Source: Boswellia sacra | Lineage: Eukaryota > Streptophyta > Magnoliopsida > Sapindales > Burseraceae | NCBI GenBank assembly: GCA_013180625.2 | Contig: SNVD02003253.1 | Span: 1-64,000 of the forward strand | Reading direction: 5' to 3' | Length of the DNA: 64,000 nucleotides | Part shown: one piece after another, positions 1 to 12,566 of the stretch | Numbering within the stretch: position 1 is the stretch's first letter | Layout of the letters: the number at the start of each line of letters is the position of its first letter | Translations under genes and position numbers: made by a program | The notes under the pieces: model-generated | What the model saw: the letters and a program-made list of their open reading frames with translations, nothing else | What the model was told of the DNA's origin: nothing | Databases searched by the model: none

Positions 1-1025
1 CATTGTTACAAGCGGCTGTGTAACAATTTAAATTGGCAAAAGTTTACCTGAGAATAAAAAAGTAAAAAAGAATAAGAAAAGTTATCGTGGATGATATGAT
101 AATTATATTTCCAAAAGAATTTTATCAACTCAAATTATATGAATAGTTAGTTATAAATGGGGGGACTGGCTAAAATGCAACTACTTTTACAACTTTTTAT
201 CCCCTCTTTTTTGTAAAAGCAACAGTTGTATCTATACTAACTACTATTGCATTGAAGTTAATCCTTATAAATAGATTATAAGTGTAATATTATTTATAGT
301 TTTTTATGATAATATATAATCATAATATAATTGAAGGTCCATAAATATTATTCAGTGTAAAAGGTTGTTTTCATGATAATGGCATTATGCTTTGAATAGA
401 TGTCATTAAGGTCGCAACAGAAGGTCTACATGATTATTTCGTAATTCGGATGAATTAAGCACTCATTATTTGATGATTAATATAACATAAGCTAGCTGTA
501 GAGGCATGAACATTTATATAGGGCTAGGCTCAGGAGCCCCACTATTATTTTAATTTTCTTTTGTTCGTAATTTTTTACATGTGCTTATAGTCTTTAATAA
601 GAGAATAATAAAATGCTAGGATTAAAGTATATGGATGTTGCGTTGAAACTCAGCAAACCTTCAACCCAATAGGAAAAAAAAAACACAACTTCTAAAAGAA
701 AGAAAAGGAAAAGACAAATGTCTGTGATACACTTTTTAATTTTTTTGTTGCAGCACCATAGCTAGCAAGCATCCTACCACTTCCAATCCAACCAGCAAAT
801 AGGGAAAAAAATCACAAACTTCTAAAACATAAATAGAAAAAATTAAATATACTTATTATACTCAAAAAAAAAAAAAGTAAGAATCCATACTCGCCGCTCA
901 CAACCTCAAACACAAACCCAAGCTGAATCAAACAGCACAATCAACGGCAGTTTTCAGGATCAAAACCAAAGTTTCAGGTTGTCCCACTGCCAGCACACCA
1001 TCGCAAAACCTCTTCTAAAAGACGC
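1..1025. other. AT-rich sequence without a recognisable gene
   Basis: I find no convincing exon here. It contains the left arm of the long-range inverted repeat (361-647). From about 880 to 1025 the base composition becomes C/A-rich and leader-like, and the same style resumes at 9397-9480 on the far side of CACTA element 1, so that element may have landed in an untranslated leader or promoter. That last point is inference only. Confidence 0.5.
361..647 (+). repeat. Left arm of a 19-kb-spaced inverted repeat
   Basis: This block matches the reverse complement of 19886-20140. Shared stretches include tgatgattaatataacataa, atgtcattaaggt, gtctttaataagagaataat and tgctaggattaaagt. By eye the identity is high in blocks with small indels. 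The two arms could be two copies of one dispersed repeat in opposite orientation, or the ends of a very old large element. Confidence 0.75.
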
Positions 1026-1039
1026 CATTACAAGAAAAT

Positions 1040-1500
1040 CACAAATATTTGACTACTTTTAACTGTCAAATATATAATTATTTGACAGTTAGTGTATGTC
1101 ATATATGCCACTATCAAATATGATAATATTTGACAGTTGGTCAAACAGTCAAATATCTACTATAATATATTTGACTCTTGAATATGAGTCAAGTTTTTTA
1201 TTCCCGAGAATTGATTTTTTAGGATTATTTGACAGTTTTTTGAAGAAATATTTGACACTAACCGTCAAATATGGTGAATCTAACAGTCAAAATTTTCAAA
1301 TTAATATTAGTAATATTTGATAATAACCGTCAGACATGAAGAACGTAACAGTCAAATTTTTTCAAATTTATGTAGATGTTTGTCTGTGCTTAGCCGTCAA
1401 GTATGTGATAATAGATATTAATATTTTATTATTTTGTGACCAACAAATATTATTTTGTTTAGAAATCATATGTGCTGGTTATAAACCGTCAACTATGACG
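1040..1500. repeat. Subterminal motif cluster of CACTA 1
   Basis: The motif aac(t/c)gtcaaata and its complement tatttgac(a/g)gtt recur about a dozen times in both orientations. A thinner set is present at the opposite end (about 9262-9385). CACTA elements carry such short repeats near both ends as binding sites for the TnpA-type protein, so this is the likely transposase-binding region. Confidence 0.7.
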
Positions 1501-1509
1501 GTATTGGTG

Positions 1510-1510
<1 letters not shown>

Positions 1511-1552
<42 letters not shown>

Positions 1553-1595
1553 TGATACTTGATGGACTACGTAGCCCCTCAAGTATCATATATAT
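1511..1595. repeat. (TA)n microsatellite followed by a short hairpin
   Basis: A TA dinucleotide run spans 1511-1541. It is followed by an inverted repeat: atatatgatacttga and its complement tcaagtatcatatat flank a loop of about 16 bases that itself contains ctacgtag. The hairpin could be slippage-born or a tiny foldback element. Confidence 0.6.
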
Positions 1596-2482
1596 TTTTT
1601 ATATAAAAATAGGTTTATGATGATATATTTTTATATTTGAAAAAAAGGAGAATTTTATTAATTTTTTAAATTACTAATAAAAATTTATATTTAGGATCAC
1701 AACTATGCATGCACATAGAACAAAAGCTTAAGCAAATGCAAGTGGAATTATAAGAAAAAATGGGACTTTACGTTGAATCTAGTACTTGAAAACAATAATA
1801 AACAAAAGCATGCTAGTGGTCAGAAATATTTTCTCTATAGGTTGAATCTACAAACCAATGAGAAAATTAGACGCTACCTAATTGAATAATAGTTAAAAAC
1901 TGCCATTTTTTCTGTGCAAAATTCCAATCATATCCCAACAGCACTTGTCCCTTTCTTTCCTAACACAAGCACTCATTCTCTGCCCATTGTTCCTTAAACT
2001 CATGGACATGCAAAAACATAAACAATATTCCAACAAAGTTGCATTCACATAACATAAACATGTCAAAATATAGCTTATTACCAACATAAACAACATTCTA
2101 GAATAGCTGCATTCTAACATAGCAAAAACATGTGAAAACATAACTTATGCCATGTTGAAGATGATTATCAAAACAAAAATCATTAAAGTCATTAAACATA
2201 AGACTTCAAGATAGATTTCTCTAATTAATCAGTTCAAAAATCCTTCCACTATTAAGTGATCCACAAAGTTTTCAAATGAGCAATGGGCATTTTACACTTG
2301 CATGCATGTTGCCAAATTTTAATAGTTGCATCTATTATCTAAATCTGTACACCCCAAAGATGTTACCCGCAAAATGCATTCCACCTCCATCACCATTACT
2401 AAAATCATCTTTTCAATAACCCACCGATATACGATCCCAAAAAATAAGTTAGCAACTATATACCGTATATATCAACAAAATA

Positions 2483-2747
2483 TGTAACGACCGGACCCCT
2501 GTGGTACGCTCCCGACAGGCTACAGTCGCACACAGTCCAGAATGGTACTCATGTTGAACTCCATTGACCTATGGGTCATGGGTTCGAATGGGGGAGGCGC
2601 CACACGGGTAAATAGCGGGAGCGTACCGTGTTCCCCGATGTGGACAAAACCGTGAGGGCCTCAAGCGAGGGGTACCAAAGCGGACAATACTGGACTGTGT
2701 GCGACTGTAGTCTGTCGGGAGCGTACCACAGGGGTCCGGTCGTTACA
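2483..2747. mobile_element. 265-bp foldback element with 58-bp terminal inverted repeats
   Basis: The first 58 bases (2483-2540) are the reverse complement of the last 58 (2690-2747) with a single mismatch. The ends are tgtaacgaccggacccc and its complement. The element is bounded by AAATA on both sides (2478-2482 and 2748-2752), a 5-bp target duplication, and its termini are TG...CA. Both traits are typical of LTRs, yet the long inverted ends are typical of a MITE. The middle holds gggttcgaat (about 2580), which resembles a polymerase III B box, and a third copy of gggagcgtacc near 2619. It is GC-rich relative to its surroundings. Confidence 0.8.
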
Positions 2748-2879
2748 AAATAAATCAACACAACTTCTTCAATTGGCAAGGCTGCAACATTAGAAATACA
2801 CCCATTAGAAAGAATTAACAAATATTAAAACCTTATGTATACGTTAATTATTTATTGCATTCAACCTTATCTTCAAGCT

Positions 2880-5660
2880 TTTTCTTGAGCATCCTTCAAC
2901 AGTATACTAGGTAACATGCTTTGCCCACTCAGATCTGATATCATTAATCTCTTCATCATTATATTTATCTTTCTTGTTGAACTGTAACATAACCAAGCAC
3001 GATTACTTCTCTACCAATATCCAAACTTGACAAGACAAATAAAATTAACACCAACTCACCTTCTCACAAAGGATGCTATGGTCTAACATAATTTCTTTCA
3101 TATATCTTAGAACGTAATACCCACATTCAAAGTTTCCAACCTATCTTGGGCCCTATACATGCATAAATAAATTGTTATTGACTGATAATTGTGTTTAGAC
3201 CTTGTTGAAATGTCATCTGAATGTATCAAAGTCATTGAAGTTATACCTTCACTGAAATCTAGTAATTTTTTTTTTTGTTCTTTTTACTTCCAGCAGATTC
3301 TTGCCAAGGCATAACTCCCTACAAACACATATAATTAACATTAATACTCATAAACTTCGAAAAATTGAAATTGTTTTACATTAAGAATGGCATTCAAATA
3401 CCACGTTATAACTTCTTTAACATCTTTGCCAATTGCTCTCCTTATTGAATCAAAGATAATATATTTTGAAGGCTACCATGTCAAACACCATCACAATCCA
3501 ATGGCAGCTGCCACTAGCTTAGAAATTATGAGTAATAATAAAAAATACTAAAAGCAATTAATCAAATTCTATTAATTAAATTAACATATATGTTAATAAT
3601 CATAATATACCTAGGCTGTAAGGAAGAAAAACAAACTTCCTATCTTCAAAACTTTTTAGCTTTTTTGCAATTGATTCAAACATTTCAGCACACAAATCAG
3701 CATCTTGAAGCTTGCTTGGCAGGACTGTTGATGGGTTGATAAAACCAAACTGTTATGTGGCTTTTTCTCCTTCCAATGTCTCATACAGATGACAATGATA
3801 ACAAATACACTCAATGAACTCCTGTCATTCAGTTATCACAAAAGCAAATCAATTAGTTAACTAAATGAACTTTCAAAGTGTAACTAGAAACTGATCAGAA
3901 TCAAGTAAATGTTGTTAATGGTACAAAAGTATCAAACTTCAAAGTTTGCATCTATGTTCATAGACAAATAATTATAAATATAAAGGACATATTTCTCAGA
4001 CTAATGATTATAATACAAGAAAACTTCAACCTGTATTGAAGTTGATAACATTTCTATCAATGTTTTACCAATGCACAATATTCTACAAATAAAACCTTTA
4101 GGGCCCATTTGGCAGCCAGGACATAAGGGGGAATGGACAAGATTTTGGGACTAATAATTTTAGTCTTTTGTTTGGAGCATTTCAAGGGATTGGGATTGGG
4201 ACTAATCTTAGTCCCAATAGTAGCAAATCTTTTGGACTAGTAGTCCCATGGTGAACCATGGGATTACTTGTCCCAAGCTTGAACAAATGGTTTTTTTATT
4301 TTATTTAATTAATAATAATATAAAAATAATATAATACTAAATAAATTATAATTTAAGATAAATTATAAATAAGAATAAATAATTGTATATATTGTTATTA
4401 ATTATATTATATAAGTTATAATATTAGTGAAATTAATATAATAAAATATTATATTATTAGACAAATATTAATATAATAATATATAAATAATTTAGAATTA
4501 TTATAAACAATATATTATTAAATATAATAAAATAAATAATTCTTGATATAATAAAAATTAATAATAAATTTTACTATAATAAAATAAAGGATTATTAAGA
4601 AAATATAAATGTAAAGCATAAAATATTGAAAAATACATATAAAATACATTTTAATATAGTTATAATTAATAATTTTTAATAATATAATGTTGAATTATAT
4701 TTTAATCTAGAATTCATATTGAATGTTTAATTATAAAAATAATGCATTAATAATATTAAATAACCAATAATATTAAATTTAAAATTAATATAATATTTTG
4801 AACTATTACTTTTAAAAAAATAAAAGTTACTTAAATATTTTTAATCTGAATATTAAATTAATATTTATTCAAATTAAACTTGAATAAAAATAATTATTTT
4901 ATATTTAAAAATTGATTTCTTAAAAATTTATTATATATTAATATAGTCCAGTCCCACATTACACCAAACATAAAACAGTACTATCTATAGTCCAGTCCAA
5001 TCTAATCTAATCTCAATCCCAATCCCAATCTTAGTCCAGTCCAGTCCAGTCCAATTCCGACTGCCAAACGGGGCCTTATTGCCTTTAAGTTATATTGCAC
5101 AACCTTTCTAGTTAACAAAGCAAGAAGTAGCAGGCTTCCACTTTTTCACAATATAAACATCTCACAATCAAATGAGTACCAAGAAATCATACAAGTGCAA
5201 GGTCAAGCCCTCAAAGTGTGACATCAACACGTGACAAAACAAAAAAATCAACAACAATATAGCATGTGGGCAAAATGATGAAAATAGAACAAAAAAATAA
5301 AAAGAAGAAACTTAGATTTGCCTTAAATCTAATTATTTTCAATGTGGAATAGTTAAAATCAAATGATCAACTCAGTCAACGATGGCATAAAACTCAGGTG
5401 ATATGTATTCAAACCTCATGTAAATTGAGATACAATTTTGCGATAGCTCCTTATAGTCGATGATGCACCTCATATCACCATGAGACAAATAGGTTGCAAC
5501 ATTATACCCAAATAATCCCACCTCAAACTTAATTTCAATATCTTTATCTTTGTCCACCCCAATGCTCACTAATCCTTTAAGCATCACCACTGCATCAGGA
5601 TTTGGGATTTGCCTCCTACCTTGTTCTTCATCCCTTTGTAGCGCTTTCAGCTCCTAACTT
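2880..5660 (-). pseudogene. ULP1-like cysteine protease (peptidase C48) remnant
   Basis: Read right to left, this is a decayed, intron-split gene. The N-terminal exon is about 5372-5660 and encodes LVSIGVDKDKDIEIKFEVGL followed by KELSQNCISIYMRF. The next piece (about 3612-3825) encodes FGFINPSTVLPSKL and FVFLPYSL. A third (about 3428-3516) encodes SCHWIVMVFDMVAFKIYYL, with the catalytic HW pair, then breaks by one extra base before the expected Asp-Ser. A fourth (about 3045-3155) encodes FECGYYVLRYMKEI with the catalytic Cys, and the tail (about 2880-2990) encodes DEEINDIRSEWAKHV. The order His, Asp, Cys matches the ULP1/SENP C48 family of SUMO proteases, and plant CACTA and Mutator elements often carry such genes. 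Frameshifts make it non-functional. The Harbinger MITE occupies the gap between the first and second pieces. Confidence 0.75.
4101..5075. mobile_element. PIF/Harbinger (Tourist-like) MITE
   Basis: The left end gggcccatttggcagcc matches the reverse complement of the right end, ggccccgtttggcagtc. It is flanked by TTA at 4098-4100 and TTA at 5076-5078, the 3-bp TWA target duplication of PIF/Harbinger elements. Inside both ends lie inverted runs of gggattggga / tcccaatccc. The 600-bp core is almost pure A+T and has no reading frame. It lies within the ULP1-like pseudogene of CACTA 1. Confidence 0.85.
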
Positions 5661-8600
5661 TATTTTTTTTGGGGCTTGATTCAGTTGCATCCTATGGCAA
5701 AAAAATCTCATAACATATTAGTCAATTTCATGCTTTTAAGATTAAATTGAGGCAAATGATACATAAAGCATAAATTGAGCGATGCTGATTCTTAATTACC
5801 TTATCGATTTCATCATTGTAAGCACGTATTTGCATAAGTACTTCATTTAGAGTGCTTAAGAAGATTACTTTATGCATAAAACATAACATGAATTCATGCA
5901 AATAATCTCAATGCTCAAACAAAGATCTATAGAATCAAAAAATATGTATTCATGTTTAGTGATATTCAAATTTCAAATATAATTGAGTGTTCTAAGCAAT
6001 GACTTTAAAAAGAAAAATACCGGGTGATGCTAATTTACCAATGTTGATTCTCTAGCACTTGATGATGCAATTGATCACTTCAACAATCAATGCAAGAAGA
6101 AATGAAATTGACTTACGGTATGTATATGCATTCAATTAAAAATCCAGTCCAGTTTGATGAGTATCCATCTTCTAAAAAAGAATATGAAAGTTCTAAATGC
6201 AATATAAATTCATTCAAAAAATAAAAATTTAAATTCTTAAATTATAGATAAATCACTCTCACAGTCTCACTAGAATTCAAATTAGACACAGAATTAAAAC
6301 ATGAAACACTAAAAGCAAAATGGAAAATAAGGAATAACAAGAAGACTTTTTCCCAAATCCAAACACTCTAATTATTATTTCGTTTGGTAGGCCTTCTCTG
6401 TCTTTTGCTCTTTTTTGTCCCATTTTCTTAGCAATTAATAATATTAAATTCTAAAGAAAGCCACAGAAATACACATTCCCCATGTTTGCTTCAACACAAA
6501 CATAGCCATGCATGTGGGCTTGCCTTGTGTCATGGAGTTAACAATGCCCTGTTATACACACATGGCTAATTAGCACAAGCCAAAAACATCCTTGTGTCCA
6601 TAAATTTTCTATTGAAGTCAAAAGTTAATATATATGCAAATAACAAGAGAAGACCATGATTCTTATGGGCTCATGCAAGTTAAACTACTACAGATTTGAA
6701 AGTTTAAAGCAATTTACTTAATGACAAAGTTCTTACATAAGAGCAGTAAACATAAAAGGCTTTATATCATATTAGATTCGAGCTATCTTCAAAACAAAAA
6801 GTAAGTTTTGGATGGCATTAAATACAAAGGGTGGACATTTTTATTACCTTCAATTAAAATTTTTTTCTTCCAATACTAGTGAAACTTATATTATGGTATA
6901 TTAAAGTAAACATTAATACTTATATAATGTTCTATATGTATAAATATTCTACAAATAATTACACAAAACAAAAATTGTAAAATAAAAAATTGGAAGAAGC
7001 TTAGCATAACTTAACGACCTGCTATCCTGTCCACGATTGATGACATAATTAGTGGCCCTCATTCACTTAACAAAATTCACATCGGCATTTAGACAAGCAC
7101 CTTGAATGCAGGACTTGTTTAAGCGATTCCTACTAAAAAAATAAAACTAATAATATTTGCTAAAAATTAGATCTTAGTACAATATCTCATGCATAATCTC
7201 AAATTAAAGGAAAGGTCTACTTCACATTAGTCATCATAGCTAATTCTTAGGTCAATGCCAATTAACGGTCAAGAAATTAATTAAGTACTATTTAAATTAA
7301 TTATGAATTAATATTGGCTTCTTATTGTGTCAACTAATCTGGATTCTTGAAACTATTATTCTATTATAAACTCACAATAAGCACATGAAGTTGATCTAAT
7401 TAATTGAATCAAAGCCAAGAGTTTATTTAAATGTCATTACTAAACGATACTATTAGGATCCTATTTATATTCTAAATACTGCATATTGACCTCAATCTCC
7501 AAGAAAACATAGTTGACCATTTGTAATAAGAACACATGGTTGTTTAATAATTCAAATCCATGAGGGTATGGCCATGACTTCAAGAGGCCTCCACAACAAA
7601 ATATTCTCCTAGGCCACTAAAATTCGTAAAACATTCAATAAAAAAATAGAAATAAAAATGTAAAAAAGAGACATGGCTTTTTACACTGGATGATAAGGTG
7701 AAGGAACAAGGAAAGTGTCTTTGGGGTTTGCTAAACAAAAAATTAGTTCCTTGTACAGCCCAATCCAAGTTCACATTGATTTGAACAAAAACAAAAAAAA
7801 AAAGATAAGAAATAGAAACGAAAATAAAGAAATAAAACTAAAGTTTAAATATACATACTTTAATATTTTCAATTATATAATTATTAAGGACACAGTAAAA
7901 AGAAAGAAAAACTTCTAGATTAGTTGAAAATGACTCATAATGTAAATTGACGGAAAGAAAAAAACTTACAAATTAGATGAAAATGACTCGTGGAGCAAAT
8001 TGACAGATTGTTTGTCAGTAATGAAACAAGGAAACAAAATAAAATAAAAGACCATTTATATCAAGAAAAATATGTGGAGTCTGTGTACCCCAACATTTTC
8101 AAAACAAATCCCATTAAAGAAAAAATTCATCCAAGTAAGCATATTATATTGCTAGTCAAATAACCAATAAATTAAGCAAGTCCATGTGGCTTTCTTGTGA
8201 GAAAAAATAATTAGCTTGTGAAAAAAAAAAAAAAACCTTCATTGATACGTCTAATCAGAATTCACAGGTAACCTTGAGCAGGAAAAACTAAAGTAGAAAA
8301 TATGGACAGATGAAAAAAAAGAAGGATGCAAGATTATTCAAATGAGAACTGACCAGAAGTGGGATCTATCTGAAGATAAGAGAATGAATTAGAATTGGAG
8401 AAAGATGATCACAGAAGTGGGTGGAGTGGAGTACCTAGCAGAGAACAAATTAATAAGAAACATATATGCACAGAAGTGTTAGTTCACTTGTTAATTTACT
8501 TAACAAAACCTCCAATATTTATACTCATTCAGATCCAGCTCAGACAATAATCTTGGGTGATCCTTCTCTTCCGTCCTTCGTGGTCTTCTTTAAAAGAAAA

Positions 8601-9393
8601 TGAAAATCAGAAACATTAAGAAAGCAAAGTCTAACCTTAACATTAGAAAGGAGAATCGGAGACATCAGAAAGGAGAGAGGCCAAGGGGGATGGTGATACG
8701 GGGGCAATGTCTGCAAGGGACAGATCTGCGATGTTGGTCAAGTGATTGACAGCTTCGTTTCAATTGGATGCAATCTTTAACTTAACCACCTCTCATCCCC
8801 AAATAGAAAATCGCCAAATCTCCAGTCAAAATAGAGAGAAAGAGAGAAGCACCTCATATATGTGCAAATCTGTAAAATTGAAAACACAAAAACCTCTCTT
8901 TGTAAGGATTGAAATATTATATATTTGGCACATAAACAATACTGATTTTGAAGAATATTGACATCAAATCAATTGTTTAGTTTAGATCGATTTTCATCTA
9001 AGCCTAAGTGAGTAAAATGGATGAAAGTGAAAGTGAAACCGAGTGAGTGTGTGTTGGCTCCGGAAAAATGACGAAAGTAAAAAGCAAGTAATGATGTGAG
9101 GAAGCGGCTGAGTGAATCAATCGGTGGTGTGAGCAAGTGAAAGAGTGAAAGAGAGGGAAGAAGTTTTCTAGGGCAAAATTAGAGACGGAAACTGAAATAG
9201 AAAGAGGAAGAGGGGCTAATTGTTATATATGTATAGTGGCAAAGATGTAAATTTGATAAAAGTCAATAGTGTCAAATATCTTAAAAAACCAGGCTGACTT
9301 TTTTTGGGATATCATAATACTTTACGATTTTGTTCAAATACCCTCAAATATATAAAAACTGTCATGTTAAATATTTGAAAAATTCTTATAGTG
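5661..9393. other. Non-coding interior of CACTA 1
   Basis: No exon with recognisable protein similarity was found on either strand. Short frames are low-complexity and A/T driven. The segment ends in the right subterminal region with gtcaaatat motifs (9262-9385). The 8990-9200 stretch is purine-rich with repeated gtgag and gaaag words. Confidence 0.5.
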
Positions 9394-9396
9394 CGC

Positions 9397-12180
9397 TACT
9401 TCTCCAACCCCTTCTTCCTCCACACAAAACTCTCCCAACTCTCTCTCTCCACCACCAAATCAACCGTAATCCAAGCGATTTTGACCTATAGACTGAGAAG
9501 GACAGACTGCAGCTGTTTCAGAACCTTGACATTTAACTTCCACCCGACTTTTTCAGAAATCACTGAGTGAAAGAAAGAAAATAGAGAGGAGAGACAGATC
9601 GTATGAAAGAAAGAAATATGAGAGTTGGATTTGTAGATCTGCCTTTTTTAGTTAGGTCAGGATTTTTTTTTTTTTTTTTGCTCTGCGGGTTGACTGTTTT
9701 TAATGTAAAGGTGGGTGATGATCGTTGAGGTGGATGTGGGCGGCGGAGATGCTAATTTCAGGTGGAGCTTTGCAACTGTTTTCCAATTTCAAAGATGGTT
9801 GACTTTCTAGTTTCTTTATTTTTTTAATCTTTTACATATTGTTTTAAAGGAAGCCGTTATTATGAAACTAGCCTTTTATATAGGATAATATTTATGAAAT
9901 TTCATTTTTATTAATTTATTTAGAAAGATAATATTATACACATCATTATCAAAATTTGAAATTTAAAAAATAAAGCTTTACTTATCTCACTTTTCGTCAT
10001 AAATCTAAAAATAAATTAATATAAATTAAACAGATTAACACTTAATTAAATAAAAAATATTATTATAAATAGAAAACATTTACATAGCAGACAAGATGTT
10101 ATTCGCAATAGAATTAAATTTTAATAAAATTATAATGATTTTAACAAAATCTTTTCAAGTATTTAATGATTTTTAAATAATAATTTACTTCATTTAATAA
10201 AAATTTAATAATTAAATACAATTTTAAAAAAATTATACAACTTTTTAAGATATTAAAATATGTCCCGAAAAATATATTAAAATTATCATGAAATTGTGTA
10301 ATGAATTTAAAAAAAAAAGTATTTATTTTATGTTTTATTTCTAAGAGTAACTCTCACTGGACGCCCTTCTATTTTCAGAAAAAAAAAAAAAAAAAACATT
10401 CCCTTGTATTTTAATCCTTTGTCTCTGGTTCATCCTCTCTGGAACTAAATCCAGATTGGATTGATGAATGAGTGAGCTGGGTTGAAATGCAAAACCGTGC
10501 ACTTACCTACTAGAGAAAAGTGAGTAAGCTGCTAAGGTGGATTGAAAATCGATGACTGAGGTGGGTGAGCACTGCCGATTTTTTCAATCAAATGAGAGGT
10601 GATGGGCTCGAATTGATGAATCAATGAATACGAGGTGGAAGTTGGGAATCATGAATTGATGATGAATAAGACGGAATCGTGAATCCGATGATGAATGAGA
10701 TGGAATCGTGAATCAATCGATGGTGAAGGGCATGGCCGTGAGACGTGCGTGTAGTAACATTGTGAGGTCACTGAGCTGTTGTCAATCAGATGAAGAATAA
10801 GGCTTTTTTTTTTTTTTTAATTTTAGGGTTAGTCGTGAAAGAATTAATTTTAGGTTGTATTTCAGCCCGGTTCACTCATTCATCGATTTTGTGATTATAA
10901 TGAATTTATAGATAAATTTAACGTGACTGTTAGATATTGAAGCTAATGAAATGTTATTTGTAAATGCTAAACTAATTGAAGTTTAAGCCATGTCCCATCT
11001 GAAAAGAAAGTGCTTCTTGTTTGTAAAAAGATTTAATTGTCAATGCATGGGTACCGGGTAATTTTAATTAAATTTTAAAATAAATTAAAATAGATTAATA
11101 TCACATACCACCTCTATGTTAGAGTTATCATTTGTAATTTTTATCATATGTCACCTCTAACTTTTGGAAAAAAAAATCACGAACTGCCCTTCTCTTAAAA
11201 ACTTCCTTAGATTTTTGTAAATAAACAAAAGTAACAGGGTTAAAATAGTAAAATAACAGAGAGAGTCAACATGTAAAGGAGAGTAAACATATATAAATGG
11301 GTTACTATCACAGACCACCCTATGTTTTTGTCTAATTCACTCAGAGTCACCATTTATAATTTTTATCATTTGCCTACCACTAACTTTTAAAAAAATAATT
11401 ATGAAACACTCTTCTGTTAGTTTGACCGTTAGACAACCTCAAATTTCTTTCCAAAACTATTTCAGTTTATATAAACACATAAAAAGTGAAAATAAATATC
11501 ACTTTATATAAACATATAAAAAGTGAAAAAAAAAGCTTTTCACTACCCCAGCAAAGCAGCTTAACACCGTTATGTGTTTTTGGGATTTTCAAAATAAGTC
11601 TCTTTTCGAGATTTTCAATCTATATTTATTTTGCATAATGTGTTTTGTACTAGAAAATTGAACTAAGAGATTTTGAAATAGTTATTAGTAAATAATAATT
11701 TTTTCTTAAATAATAAATTACTTCATTTAATTAAATTTTAATAATTGAATATAACCTTTAAAAAACTATATAATCATTTGAGATGCCAATGTATCTTTAA
11801 AACACATATTAAAATTATCATAAAATTGCATAATTAATTTTTTTAAAAAATTTAATTTATATTATAATTTAATTAAATTAAATATTAATCTGCTTAATTT
11901 CGTTAGTTAATTTGTTAATCACTTGGGATACTCTCAGTCTCTCTCTCTATGCTTAAGCCATTGTGTGCAACAATCAAATTGTCCGTGATATGGAAACATC
12001 ACCGAAATATCCCAGCAGGTTGGAGCTCATTTTTTCTGAGTTGTCTTTGTCAAATTAAATAATCCTAGCAGAAAACTTCGTCAGGACTTGCTTCAAATTA
12101 GGAAAATGTAATTTTTAGTAGTGTTCACACTAATCTGACGGTTGTAATTATCCCTAACACTCACGATATATGCACCGAGC
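9397..12180. other. AT-rich intergenic sequence, no gene seen
   Basis: The first 100 bases are pyrimidine-rich and leader-like. Around 10440-10760 short words such as gatgaat and gaatcgtgaatc recur. Two related segments at about 11089-11180 and 11296-11400 both read roughly 'atcaca-accacc ... tttataatttttatca ... taacttttaaaa' in direct orientation, suggesting an old tandem or dispersed repeat pair. Long A-runs are frequent. No protein match was seen. Confidence 0.5.
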
Positions 12181-12560
12181 AGACTATTAAACGGTGAGGG
12201 TCTCCAGGAAATTGTTTCTGGACCTGGTCATTCGAATTGGGTCCCAAGCATTCCCTGCGTGCCTCATGGTGACAGGAAGAAAGGGATCATCCTTCCATGC
12301 GCCCGGTGCATTGGATGCAGCCGGTACTGTTTGGAAGGTTGGCTAGGACGCTGCCATTTGGCAGTAATTGATTGGCATTAACCTGCAAATGCAGGTTAAC
12401 TTTGACCGGTACTGTAGTAATCAGGTACTGTAGTATTACTGTTCATACACTATTATATCAGTGTTTACTACTGTAATAGCACTATTTATACAGTAAAAAA
12501 TATTAAAATATATAAATAATTAAGAATATTTATTTTTTGATGTATTAAAATTTCTTTTCG
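12180..12560. other. GC-richer unassigned island with small palindromes
   Basis: This stretch is less AT-rich than its surroundings (for example cgcccggtgcattgg). It contains ctgccatttggcag and ctgcaaatgcag as short palindromes and several gtactgtagta repeats. It directly precedes the 1.02-kb repeat and could be part of the same degenerate element. No coding evidence. Confidence 0.4.
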
Positions 12561-12566
12561 AAAATC

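Larger units (their letters stand above)
1026..9393. mobile_element. CACTA (En/Spm) transposon 1
   Basis: The element is 8368 bp long. Its left end reads cattacaagaaaatcacaaa, a CACTA terminus with one changed base. The reverse complement of its right end reads cactataagaatttttcaaa, and both are followed by an aaatatttga block. The flanking three bases are CGC at 1023-1025 and CGC at 9394-9396, the 3-bp target duplication expected for CACTA elements. Both ends carry subterminal copies of a TTTGAC(A/G)GTT motif. I see no TnpD or TnpA transposase; the only coding remnant is a minus-strand ULP1-like protease gene, so the copy is non-autonomous. A Harbinger MITE and a foldback element sit inside it. 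Confidence 0.85.

Noticed and set aside
1336..1620. 94-aa frame across the TA microsatellite
   Set aside because: It is rich in YIYIYI from the dinucleotide run and lies in the subterminal repeat region of CACTA 1; not a gene.
2560..2610. A tRNA gene inside the foldback element
   Set aside because: Only the B-box-like gggttcgaat is present; I could not build an acceptor stem, D arm and A box around it.
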